A stretch of DNA of 64,000 nucleotides from Certhia americana (lineage: Eukaryota; Chordata; Aves; Passeriformes; Certhiidae), in NCBI GenBank assembly GCA_018697195.1, contig JAGMWU010000029.1, positions 186,001-250,000 on the forward strand, read 5' to 3'. This document shows, one piece after another, positions 1 to 10,900 of the stretch. Under the pieces are notes generated by a model. It did no database searches. It was given only the letters and a program-made list of their open reading frames with translations, and had not been told where the DNA came from. The position numbers were made by a program, and so were the translations under genes. The stretch's first letter is position 1. Each line of letters begins with the position of its first letter.

Positions 1-87
1 AAAATTTAAATTACACCACAGAAACAACAGAAATTTTATTGTTTCTTTTTTTTAGAAAAGTAGGTCTCCTTAAGTTATATGTTAAAT

Positions 88-176
88 TTCATCCCTGTCC
101 ATGGCAGGGATTTGGAACGAAATGATATTTAAGGTCCTTTCCAACCCAAACCAGTCTGTGATTTATGGTTCTGTGG
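88..176 (+). mobile_element. CR1 LINE fragment, 3' end
   Basis: This short piece matches the avian CR1 3' end in sense orientation. It reads 'ccctgtccatggcaggga', then 'ggaacgaaatgatatttaaggtcc', 'ttccaacccaaaccag' and a tail 'tttatggttctgtg' that resembles the CR1 terminal ATTCTRTG repeat. The reverse transcriptase and most of the 3' region are missing, as in typical 5'-truncated CR1 insertions. It is non-coding now. Confidence 0.85.
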
Positions 177-497
177 GTAAATGAAACAAAATTTCACTTG
201 AACGCTTTTGTTAGCACAGTCAGAGCACAGGAAAGGGTTGATGTGCAGCCTGCACACTGTGTCAGATTTGTTTCCACGGGTGGCAAGGTCATTAAACATC
301 ATCTGTTGGCTCCAGGTGAAGTGGAAGATGCTGTGAAGGTAAATAAAACACCCTTCCTGCTCCCCACAAAAACACCCAAACCCTTCTGCCTGACAAACTG
401 CAGAAATGCAATCAGGCTCGTTCAGCCCTTGGAGAAAAATGGGGTTATTAAATCCCAGATTAAAGATAGGGAATTGGTGATTTTATCTCTCTCACAG

Positions 498-544
498 ACA
501 AGATCCAATTTACCTGATAGGGAGCTGAACCTGAAGAGAATTCA
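498..544 (+). other. Candidate exon (weak)
   Basis: A 47-bp segment is preceded by a pyrimidine-rich acceptor-like tract ending 'tctctctcacag' and followed by a consensus donor 'gtaagt' (545-550). One frame is open and reads TRSNLPDRELNLKRI, leaving two spare bases at the 3' end. The other two frames contain stops. The peptide is not one I recognise. A segment this short stays open by chance about half the time in a given frame, so the support comes from the splice sites alone. It is not phase-compatible with the candidate at 12755-12804 without another exon between them. It could be a chance pairing of splice-like sites. Confidence 0.15.
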
Positions 545-1726
545 GTAAGTTGTTTATTTCCCCAAGAAAATGCATCGCTAATGTTTAATTTGCAAAACAT
601 GTCCTTGTTATGTTCTTTATCAACCCTTATACCTGTCAGGAAGATTATGTAAAAATGGGGAGAGAACCTGTTGTGTTTTATTAATCTCCTGGCAGCAATC
701 TGGGCATGGAGAAGGTCAGCTCCAGGCACAGGTGTCTAATTCCAGAAACTTCCAGTGGGCTCCGAGTGTTCAAACCCTCCTGGATTTGTTGGAGGTTCTA
801 CAGCAAGTGGATGATTTTCCTATTTTTTAAAAATCTTCTGAAAAATGTATCTTCCAAAGGACATCTGTAATCTGCAAACTCATCAGGTTTCCCTAGAGCT
901 CCAACTGGTCCTTGGTGATACAACAAAGCTGGACACAACTCTGGAAAGAAGAAGAAAATAGGATGTCTTTTATAGAGCACAAGAGCCTGAGAAATGTAAT
1001 AGAAATTGTACAAATAAAAGGATTGATTTTAATTTTTTTTGGTCTCAGCAGTGAGAAATGGGATTTGCCAGTGCAGTTTTAATGCTTGTCAAGATTTGAG
1101 TGATACTTTACTGTATTCGAGGTTTCTTTGAAGGGCTGGAGCCTCGCAGGAGCCACTCCTGCAGGAAACTCAGAGAACAGTGAGGGAACCATGGGAAATT
1201 TGCAGGCTGATTTCCATCAGCATTTCTGCTCCCTCATCATCGCCATGGAAGAGCCCTGGGAGGTGGGAAGTCATTATCCCCACAGGAGGAATTAGTGGAT
1301 AGAGGAGGGAATCCAAGGAAATGAACTTCCACTGGAATTTCATTGTTAACTCTGATATTACCCTTTGAATTTCCATGCCTACAAGGAGGGATCTGGAATG
1401 GGAATGCTCCCTGTAGCTCATTCATGTGAGCAGGGAGGAAGCTCCTTCTGCTTTAGCACACAGTACATGAAGCTGTTTTCTCAGACAGCTTAAAAAAGTC
1501 TGGATTCCCTTAAGTGAGGCATGCTCTGGAACAGAAAGTAAATTGAAGCCTAATGGCAAGTGCATTAGAAATAGCAAAAACTGAAATTAAATTCAGAGGG
1601 AAACAGCATTGATTTGAAATGAAAAATAACAAACAGCTGACCATCTCTATGAGGGTCTGTCTGATGAAATTTTTCAATTTAGCAGTTGTTCATCTGCAAT
1701 CCCATGTGTGGAAAAGAGCTGGGGTT

Positions 1727-1774
1727 AATTTTCTGTCCATTTCTCTGTTGGCTGAGAGAAATGGACAGAAAATT
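1727..1774. repeat. Perfect 20-bp inverted repeat (hairpin)
   Basis: The left arm AATTTTCTGTCCATTTCTCT (1727-1746) and the right arm (1755-1774) are exact reverse complements, separated by the 8-base spacer gttggctg. Pairing stops immediately outside the arms. It could be a small hairpin transcript, a pair of element termini, or a duplication-inversion. Nothing adjacent identifies which. Confidence 0.9.
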
Positions 1775-2229
1775 GGGGGTTTGGTATCTGGGCATCCCCA
1801 AGCCAGCACTAATCCAGGTTCCAGTTTTGCTGTTCCCCTGAGAGCAGTGAGAGATTGGCTCTGTGTTGGGGGATGTTTGATTTTGCCTTGCCTGTTTCCC
1901 AAAGCCAAGACTGGAAGGATTTTTCTTTCCTGACCATAATTTTTGCATGTATGTGAAGCAAACAACACAGGACACAGAACACTTCTCCTTACTTACAATA
2001 TTGGGTGGTTTTACTTGGATTTTTAAAGTCTGTTTGTGTTCCCTTCCCCTTGGAAAATGGGCCTGTTTGCTACTCCTTGTTTGGTTGTTGTTTGCTCTCC
2101 TGTAGCAGCAGCTGGGAGGAGATGGAAAGACCAATTGTTAATTTAAAATGGTAAAAAATCGGGCTGTGCTCAGAGTTGTGAGTGTCCATCTGTCTGTCAC
2201 AAAAGAGCCTGGAGTGATGGCACAAGGTT

Positions 2230-2452
2230 GATGGCTTCAAGCTGCCAGAGGGCAGGGGTTAAATGGGATATTGGGAATAAATTCCTCCCTGTGATGGTGC
2301 TGAAGCCCTGGGATGGGTTTCCCAGAGGCTGCCCCATCCCTGGAGGTATCCAAGCCCAGGTTGGATCAATGTGGTCTAGAGGAGGGTTGGAACAAGATGA
2401 GTTTTCAGGTCCCTTGCAACCCCAACCATCCCATGATCCTGTACTTCTATGG
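2230..2452 (+). mobile_element. CR1 LINE fragment, 3' region
   Basis: Sense-strand CR1. It contains 'agctgccagagggcaggggtta', 'tgggatattgggaataaattcctccctgtga', 'ccccatccctggaggtatccaagcc', 'aggttggat' and 'aggtcccttgcaaccccaacc', then a degenerate terminal repeat 'ccatgatcctgtacttctatgg'. It covers about the last 230 bp of the element. The divergence suggests an older copy. Short open frames across it are by-products of the repeat. Confidence 0.9.
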
Positions 2453-2569
2453 CAACGGCTTCATGCACCCCAGAACATCATTCTACTGGGATGTTTGGGA
2501 TAACAAAGCTGTTGGAGAGGTGGATGGCAGTTTATCAAATCCTGCATGGTAAAAAAGTCCCTGGTTTGG

Positions 2570-2960
2570 TGTCACAGCACAGCTGGTCTGTAGCTGGACA
2601 GATAAATCTGGCCATAACAGAAATCTAATTCGGCTTAGCCTAGCTGGTTATAGAAGTGAACAAGTCCCTGAGTAAAGCAATGATAAATTGGATTCAAGCC
2701 CAGGCCAGAGACCCCTGCCTATCCCAGTCTATCCTAAATTCAGACATATCTTTGGTCAGAGCTAGTGCAGAGATCCTGACAAACATGTGCTCAGGCGCAG
2801 GAGGTTTGAACACCCTCTAGGGGGAAGCTCTCAACAATAAACGAGGCTGTTTATCGCATGACCATCAATCATACCAAATCATGTGTCTGTCTCCAAACTA
2901 TGACTATGACTATGTTAGTTTGGGTCTTTGTGGGACTGAAATTTGATTTGCAAACCCCTC
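2570..2960 (+). mobile_element. Putative retroviral LTR, boundaries unclear
   Basis: The composition resembles a solo LTR on the plus strand: a U3-like stretch, then 'gctctcaacaataaacgaggctg' with an AATAAA signal (near 2835) and a short U5-like tail. Candidate starts at TGT (2570 or 2589) were checked, but I found no matching CA end with a target-site duplication. The limits are therefore approximate. It could be another repeat type or unique sequence. Confidence 0.35.
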
Positions 2961-4042
2961 ACAGCCCAAGTCAGCTCTAATCCTGTGCATGTCCAAATCT
3001 ATGTCCAGATCCTGGCTGGATTTGTATCTCCTTCACAAAATAAATAATCCCATTCTTCTGACCACCCTTTTCAGGTGCATTTATGCAGCACCTCACATTT
3101 TTTGTCCAGACTCTTGAAAGAGGAATTTTCAGAGCCTGGAGAATGAAAGCTCTTGCCTGGCTTTGATGGATGGTCCTTTTATCCAGTGCTATCCTGGTAC
3201 TCGTGCACACAACATCCAAAGTATCACACACATTTTCCAATTGAATGGGTCTCCTCAGTGAAGAAAATCCATATTCTCTGCTCAACAATGTGGACCAAAA
3301 GTCGAATAAACAGTAAAAAAATTAATGGAGTAACCAGGGATTAGCAGACAGTGCATTATGTTGATTACCCACATTGTCTTCAGCTTAATAAATTCTATTT
3401 TGCTGTAAGTCAGCTCAATTGTGTGTGAAAATAGAGAAGGTGGAAAATGAGACTGAACAAGAGGGTTAAATGACAGTGTGCCATTCCAGAGGCAATTAAA
3501 ACCCAAAACTCCAGCCCCTGAGGAACAGAAAAAGAGGAGGTTTTGAAGTGTAAAATAAAAGACACAATTCTGTGTTAATGTGGGAATTTAAAATTGTCTG
3601 TCCAAGGCTCATCATTAAATCTACATAAAGGGAGAACTTTTTACTGCATCCAGTGGCACCTGCAATCCTAAAGATGGGCAAAGAGGATGGAACCGGAATT
3701 TCAAGCCATGATTTTGGCATCCCATTCACTGGATCCAGATTAAAATCCTTTGGATTTGCCATGACTCAATGCTCTGTCCATAGTGAATCCCTCCTGACAT
3801 GGGCTGTCCTAAGAACAACCTTGCATCCAGAAGTTTTTAAGGAGCTCTTTGGAAGTCTCAGTTGATCATTTATTTATTTTTCTGCTTTGGTACGCCTTGG
3901 GAATGTTGTGATATCCAGTCGATGGCAAGAAAGCTAAAAATGCACAAAACACTCAGATTTGGCTGGGGAGGGTGGAATCAAAAAGGAAGGGAAGGAAAGA
4001 TTATGGAAGAAAAGCTCTGCAATGTAACTGAGCTGTTCATCC
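2961..4042. other. Unique non-coding sequence
   Basis: No gene, RNA or transposon is recognisable here. Short open frames on both strands show no conserved motif. Confidence 0.5.
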
Positions 4043-4603
4043 TGTGATGCAGTGGGTCAGAGCTGCACTGGCTCTGTCACTACAACCTGTGCCAAGAGTG
4101 TGTCACACCCCAGGGGCAGGATGGCATGAAGGGTGACCAGAGCAGTTGCTCTACGACCTTTTGGCTGTCAGTCTGCACTTGAAGGAGGCAAGGAGGACAG
4201 AGAGGTCTTTTGCATAGGATTAAAGAGGATTTTATTACCCTGGGGAATATGGTGACAAGAGACAGAAAATGCAAGTGTACAACTGCTTAAATATGAGGGA
4301 GGTCTAAAGGGAGGGTACAAGGATTAGCTAACCTGAGGAATCCTGGGGAGGGGTAAAGGGCAGGGTTCACAAAAGCAGCATCCAGTGAGGGAGGTAAGGG
4401 GGGAAAATTGGGTGACATGGACTAATGGGGCATTCTACTTTAGGGGATTTCTGAAGGGGAATTGTGAGCAGGGGAGTGACACAAGGTGGGATTGACAGGG
4501 AACTCAGGGTGGATTGACAAGGTGGGTAGGAGGGTATAATTTGGACCAAACCATTAGTTGGGCAATAACAGAACATACCATTAATAAGAAACACACTACC
4601 ACA
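4043..4603 (-). mobile_element. Solo LTR, ERV1-like, copy A
   Basis: The element reads on the minus strand, starts TGTGGTAGTGTGTTTC at 4603 and ends CATCACA at 4043, with the retroviral TG...CA form. On the minus strand it has a TATA-like catatttaag (4286-4295) and, about 50 bp downstream, an AATAAA polyadenylation signal (4231-4236). It is about 95% identical by eye to the LTR at 58822-59384, which lies in the opposite orientation. Flanks GAAT and GGAT (in element orientation) may be a 4-bp target duplication with one mismatch, as for ERV1-type integration. No gag, pol or env sequence is attached, so it is a solo LTR. The 75-codon frame inside it is shared with copy B and is a by-product of the repeat. 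Confidence 0.88.
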
Positions 4604-5436
4604 ATTCTGTAGCCTGTTGATAATTTTTTTTTTTTTTCTGTGAAGTTAGGAATTGACACCCAGAGCTCCAGATGTAGCCAAGGAGGGTGGAAGTGCCCAG
4701 AAACCTTGGAAAAGGGGGCTGGTATTTAAGGAAGTAGTGTCATCTAGTGGTTACAGCAAAAGGCCAAGAAAACAGGACACCTGGGTTGTGTTTTATCATT
4801 TCCTCCCTGCTGATTGATGGATTTACCAGGAAAACTCCTTTTTCTGGGTGGAAGAAAGAGGTGGTGGAGGAGGATGACAAAACGTTGGGCCCAAGTGAGT
4901 TCTTGGGTTTGAAAATGCAAAAATCAGAATGTGGGAGATGTTTGAGCCACCAGCAGGACCCTTTTGTGGGGAAAGCACAGTCCGGCTTCAGGAAACACAA
5001 GGAGGATGCTCTGGTGCTCTCATATTGAAATAAATATTAAATTCCACCAGTTCACTCTGGAATTTGTCAGTTTTATATCCCAGGGAGTGCCAAATCCCAG
5101 GCACAGGGTAAGAAATGAGCTGTCAGTGGACAATGGAGGGGAGTTTGTGTTTATTCACTCCAAAGCAGTTGGATTTTCAGGAGCAGTTTTATTCCTGGCT
5201 AAAGATCATTCCCACTGTCACCACTCTGTGGAGGACTCTCCAGCTGTTCCTTTTGTTTCCATCAGCTGGAATCAGGATTATCTCCTGCTCTTCCTGGCAG
5301 CAAGCAGGCTAGGATGGAGGACAGAGTGGGAGAGAGTGTCCCAGAGAGTTGAGGGAAGAAGGATTCTGCTGTGGATTTCATCCCACAGTGGATCTCTTCT
5401 TCCTTGGAGAGGGGTCTCAGCCCTCACAGGGCAAAT
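4604..5436. other. Unique sequence with poly-T tract
   Basis: A T14 run lies at about 4624-4638 just outside the LTR. The rest shows no recognised gene. A 223-codon open frame (4964-5635) crosses this interval and continues into the CR1 fragment that follows. It has no domain I recognise. Confidence 0.5.
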
Positions 5437-5560
5437 CAGAATCTCAGAATATTCCCAGTTGAAAGGGATTTACAAGGATCAGCAAGTCCAGCTCTTACCT
5501 GAACGGCCCTTGCAGGATCCTGAGGGCATTTGGGATACCTGGGGTTGTGCTGTGCTCAGG
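5437..5560 (-). mobile_element. CR1 LINE fragment, older subfamily
   Basis: Antisense CR1 3' end. The plus strand reads 'cagaatctcagaatattcccagttgaaagg', 'caaggatcagcaagtccagctc', then 'cttgcaggatcctgagggcatt'. This resembles the CR1 subfamilies with 'AAGGATCATCGAGTCCAACTC'. It is quite diverged, and the far end is uncertain. Confidence 0.65.
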
Positions 5561-7847
5561 GGGAGGACGGCAGGAGGAGCAGCACAGCCTCAGGTAGCAT
5601 TTAGAGTTCTTGACAGCTTTCCCCCCTGTCTGTGAAGATTTCCAGGGAGCAATTACAGCATTCCTGAGCTGCCTGCTGAGGACTGTTGGCACCAGAGAAT
5701 GGATTTGCACAAGGTGCTCTCCATTGCAGCAGCTCTAACCTAGAGCCAGGGTTGGTGGTCTCTGGGGTTTTACTCATCCCTGCCATGTCCCTGAAATCTC
5801 AAACTGCTCTGCCAGAGCTGGCACTGTGTGGTTTGGAAAAGACATCCATTTCCTACCTCTAAGTTAAAAATAGGTACAGAGGCACCAAGACAGGGATAGG
5901 TTTAAGTATTTGTACATGAAATTCTCATTAAAATATGTGGAAATTTTGCAACAGGAGTAGCTTTGGAAGAGGTTTTTCCAAGCTCCCTGATGGCACAAGT
6001 AGCTGAATCCTCCTCTTTCCTGGTAATGCCGTTTGCTTCCATAACTTTTTTTATTCATTACTCTTCCATACATTCACTACAAAACTACTTGGAGATTTTG
6101 TTTGTATTGACAGGATAAACCAGTTTTGGTTGGTTCATTTATTTGATGTGTTGCTGACATACTCACAGGTTCTGTGTTGAAAATGAGTGTCTGTTTAACT
6201 GCATTTGACAAAGAGGGGAAGGAAAAGGTAAAAAAGTTCCCACTGGAAATTCCTGAGCATCCTCCTGCCAGGGGGAACCAACCCAAAGCCCTGCAGAGTC
6301 AGGAGAGGGGTGGGAGCATTTACAGAATCTGCTTGAGGGATTTCCTGGGCTGAAAATATGTCTGTGACTGAAAATCATCTTTAGCCTGGTTATCTTGGAC
6401 ACAAAGATGGAAATCAGAGCATTGGGAATGTTGTTTAGCCCTTAAATGTTAACAACTTCCATTTTTTGGTCAATTGATGTGGAAAATCATTGATCAAAGC
6501 TGGTATGGAGAGGGAAATAAAGAGGAGAGTGGGGTTTTTCCTGGAGGTGCAGAATTGCTGAGGAGAATTCTCTGCCCTGGGCAGTGGAAGCAGTGAGGGA
6601 GGCAGGGGGTGACACAAGTGACAGGTGACAGCCTGGCTGGCTCAGGGAGCCAGAGCTTTGTGAGAAGCTGTTGAACTCTGGAGCTCTGAAGGCTGAGAGA
6701 GACAGAAAAGGCGCTTCAGATCTTTTTGTGCCTTCTGCAAGCCTTTGTCTCTCCCTTTTTCTTTCAAAGCAGTAATTTTTCTTTGTGCCTTTTTCAGGTT
6801 TTTTTTTTTCCATCTTCCCAGTCCTACTCAGCAAAGGCTCTCCTGGGAGCCAGGGTTGAACTTGGCACATTCAGCAAGGCTGGAGCTCCGTGTCTGCACA
6901 ACTGGCCAGGATAAACTGCTGGATTAATATTTTAAACTACTTCCTAATACAGCCAGTAGAGTGGCAAGGATCCAGGGAGCAGGGTTTTCCTGCTGAAATC
7001 TGCCTGCTCCTCTTAATACACAGCTATAAACTGTTTATTTTTAAAACTGCTCCATGGAAAAAGCAATGTTTTTGTTAATGGCAAATTCTGACGCCATTCT
7101 TTTGGCCTTTCACCAATTTTATTTCTACTTCTGTGAACTGTGCTGACTTTTTTGGGGGTGAAATGTTGGAGAATTGAGCCATGTTGATTTGCAACTCTAT
7201 TGCTGTAAATCTCTCTGGAGTAGGAATATCTTTATTAGAACTTTATTATCATGAACTCTCCTATCAGAAAGCTGTAATTTAGATACACAAAGCTTTGGTT
7301 GTGTTACCATAACTTTTATCACCTTTTCAGTCAGTTTAACAAAGGACAGTATTTTTTTCATTACTGTAGCAATTGCCCATTTCAAATGATTCTGAACCTT
7401 GATCATCATTAAGTTTTTCTTAGGGTTTTATCTCATGGCATTGGTGACTCCAGAGGAGCTGATTCTGTATCTCCCACTGTAAGATCCTTCAAACCCAAAT
7501 CCCCCAATGTCCCAATTATATCCCTAATCCCAGAATTTATGAAGGATTGTTGTGACAGCTCTGAACTTTTCTATTTGGAATATTTCTCCTTGCATACATT
7601 CTTAAGCAGGTAATTTGAATTATTTTTTTAGTTGAATTTTCTTTACCCTTATAAGTCTCTAGGAATAAAAAAAAAAAGGGGGTGACCTCTTTCTATTCCA
7701 GTTTGAGTCCAGACAAGATATTTGGAGGCACTGAAATTAACTGCTAAGAGCATTTGCAAGGAGGAATTCAAGCGGAAATCCATGACTTCTCAGGATGAAG
7801 TTTTAAAAAAAAATCTGTCAGCTGAACCATGGAAAACTGAATCCCAC
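5561..7847. other. Unique non-coding sequence
   Basis: No repeat family or gene is recognisable. A homopyrimidine-rich stretch (about 6720-6830, T and C runs) gives open frames with low-complexity F/S/L content. AT-rich DNA follows from 7000 onwards, with an A11 run near 7667. Confidence 0.5.
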
Positions 7848-7920
7848 CCAGGGTATGGCAGGGGGTGGGACAGGATGGGCTTTAAGGTCCTTCCAACCCA
7901 GACCAGTCTGGAATTCTCTT
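7848..7920 (+). mobile_element. CR1 LINE fragment, 3' end
   Basis: A short sense copy: 'ggtatggcagggggtgggacaggatggg', 'tttaaggtccttccaacccagaccag', then 'tctggaattctctttg' as a decayed terminal repeat. Only the last 70 bp or so of CR1 are present. Confidence 0.85.
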
Positions 7921-10900
7921 TGTTCCATGTTGCAGACTGGACATTTTCCAGCTGCCAGAGCCCTCTCCATACCTTTTTTAAACTACAATCAAGAACTGTC
8001 CAGGCAGGGGATGTTTGTGTGCTGCTCACTCTGCTGGACCCTGAGGCTCCTAGGTTCCAAATTCCCACGAAGGAGAGCAAATTCCAACCCATAGAACTGC
8101 CCAGAGAAGCAAAACCAAGAAAGGCTGGTTGCAAACAGCACACAGCATTTCCCCTGCTCCTCACCATTAGTTTAGCTCCCCATAATTTGATTTATCAGGG
8201 GCAATCACTCTGATTATCTCTGACCACAGAACACAGAAAGCAGAGGGTGGGAAGATCAGGGAATTTCCTGGTGCCTGTGCTGCCTCTCGATCCATCAGGA
8301 TCCACATCTCCTCAGAGGGAAGCGTTTCCAGGCTGACCACACCAGCAGATCCCTGGCATATGGCAAAAGGCTATTTTTTATTATTTACGCAGTCAAAAGC
8401 AAGGAAACACTGAATGTCTCTGATTAGAATTAATGCCTCATTAGCTGGGCTGTCATCACCTCCCACCAGCACGGATCCAGACAGGGAAGGTGATGAATTG
8501 TTCTGGTTGGAAGAATTGTGGGGATTCACTGAGAGCTGAAGTGACAGCAGGCCAGCAGAGCTGGGGAAGAGCCCAAAATTCTGATTCTGCTGTCTCTCAG
8601 GGTGGAGATAAATGTGCTCCTCACATTCAGCTGTGCCCGGGCCAGATGTTGCTGCTGTTACCGACTGGCTCCAACACCAAATGCTCATCACAGAGATCCC
8701 AGAGCCCCAAATCTACTGCAGGGCCCCTTCAGGGCTATTTATTCCCATGAAAAGGGGTACAAAGTTTACAGAAACTCTTTTTTTTTCCCCTCAGGGATGT
8801 GGGTGGTGCTTGTTCACTGTTGTGGAAGAGTTTCAGGAGATGAAAACTCCTTGTTCCAGCACAACTGGATCTGAAAGATTTCCCTCTTGAAAACATGGGA
8901 CAGAGATGCATTTTATCAGCATTTTCCCATCTCCTAAAATGAAATTCTCATTCAAAACCTCAGTGTTTGAACACTGAACATGTGGGCTCTGACTCCAGAG
9001 CACCATTCCCATTTCCAGAGGGATTTTTGCCTATCCCACGCTTCTTCCATTGCTGTTGGATGTTTTTGTACCTCAGTTACTCTCACAATTTAGAACATTT
9101 CAGAGGGATTTGGAGAGTATATTTTATCCAGCTGCCTTTTGTGGATCTGGAGATCTGTCCCGATTCTTCTCCTGTTTGGAAGCAGAAACAGTGATTCCTC
9201 CCACAGAACAGGGAGAGGGAGGACAGAGGAAGTGTAATCTGAAATAAAAAAACCCAACAATTCAGGCTGTTCTAATAGGCTACTTTGGATGTTGTTCCTC
9301 TCAGGGGAAGTGGCAGGGATAGAAAACTTGGAGTTTCCCAGAGGGGAGAACTGAGAGTCCTCCTGAAGCAAGGATGAGCAGAGGGCAGAGTTAATGTGAC
9401 CTCCAGCCTGGCACCAGCTTGTGGAAATGTCCTCATTAATGCTCTCATTTCCCCTCTAATATAATAAATATTCTAAATGTTAATAGCAAAAAACCCCAAC
9501 AAACACAAAGTAATCTATCACTTTTGGGGATACTGCCTGGACAGAGAGGAAAAAAACTCACTGCTCCCTGTGCTGCTTTTCTTAGTCCTGTTTTATTGTT
9601 TCTACTTAATGAACTGGCAAATAAATTACAAAAATATGGTTGATAAGCCCATTCCTTATTAATTCCGTATTTGCTGCAATAGGGTTGTGTTTTGAACATT
9701 AATGATTTAAGGAGATGGAAAAGCCTGGTAATTTAATTGCACAATTAACGTTGCTGTAACATTTGTTTTAAGGATGTGACAAAGTTAATGGATGTTTTAT
9801 TTATTTATTTCAAGTGATCTTCAAGGTAATATTTGCTTTTTTTTTTTTTTTAGAAAAAAATGTTTCTTTTATTTTGTTCTATTTCCTCTCTCTGACTTCT
9901 TTAAAAAAAATTATTATTCATCCGTTGCACCAAAAAGGAGATAGATTATTTCTACATATCTCTTTATTCTAATTATTTCTGTATATTTCTATAGCCATAA
10001 TTTTCTGTATAAACTTTTAACACTTCATCCATTTCCATGTTTGAAGCTTCCCTAATGAAACAAATTCTTAAAATGGAGCTTTAAAAAAGCTTGCCTGCTG
10101 AAAAAAAAAAGGATTCACCAAGGAAGGAAACGTCTCCCATTAATCCTAGGAGTGGAGGAGATATTATTGTTATTAATTCCCATAATTAGGAGGAAAACAT
10201 AACAAATTACTCCTAATAAGCCTTTCAGACAGGATTTTCTTTTAATCTCTAGGCTCATTTATATTTATTTTTATATTTTCACCAGCTGAACTTGGCATTA
10301 TCTGCACACTCTGCAATAACCTTTATTTGTTTGCTGAAAGATACAACCCAGAGGTTGAAATCAAAGTGATTTGGGGTTAACTCATTTTAATTTAACGGTC
10401 AGGACAAAATAAGAGGTAAAGATACTTTTATTTTTTCAAGATGTGGATGGATTTTCACTCTCTCCATACATTTCTTCCTTAATTCTTCTAAATATGGGAA
10501 TATTTGTGAAAAAATACAAAGAACCTTCTTTTTTTTTCAAGGACAGGTAACTTCATACCAGCCCTCTTTAGTAACTTTGGCACCTCAAAATGATCTCTAA
10601 TTGTGACATTTTTAGGGGTTTCCTCCTCTTGACGGCTCCAGAAGCATTTTGCATGATGGAAAATCCTTCAGAGTTCTGAACTAGACACTCCAGGTGTGGT
10701 TTTAACACACCTGAAAGTTGTATTTACTTCATTTTTGGGAGAGATGCAGTTTTTCCAACTTGTGTAATTTTCTTTCCAAAGAGAATTTTCACATCTAAAT
10801 CTTTGTCAAAACTCAGCTGGGATTTAATTTTGTTTTTCTTTTGAGAGGGAGAGAAGGGAAAACTTGAGATAATTGTAGAAGATATTGGAAAAGAAAATTT

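Larger units (their letters stand above)
177..2228. other. Unique non-coding sequence
   Basis: No recognisable gene is visible. The interval holds the candidate exon at 498-544 and the perfect hairpin at 1727-1774, listed separately. A 127-codon open frame begins at 165 inside the CR1 tail and runs to 548. It matches no family I recognise. The rest is moderately AT-rich sequence without obvious repeats. Confidence 0.5.

Noticed and set aside
4964..5635. 223-codon open frame
   Set aside because: It runs into a CR1 fragment at 5437-5560 and shows no known motif.
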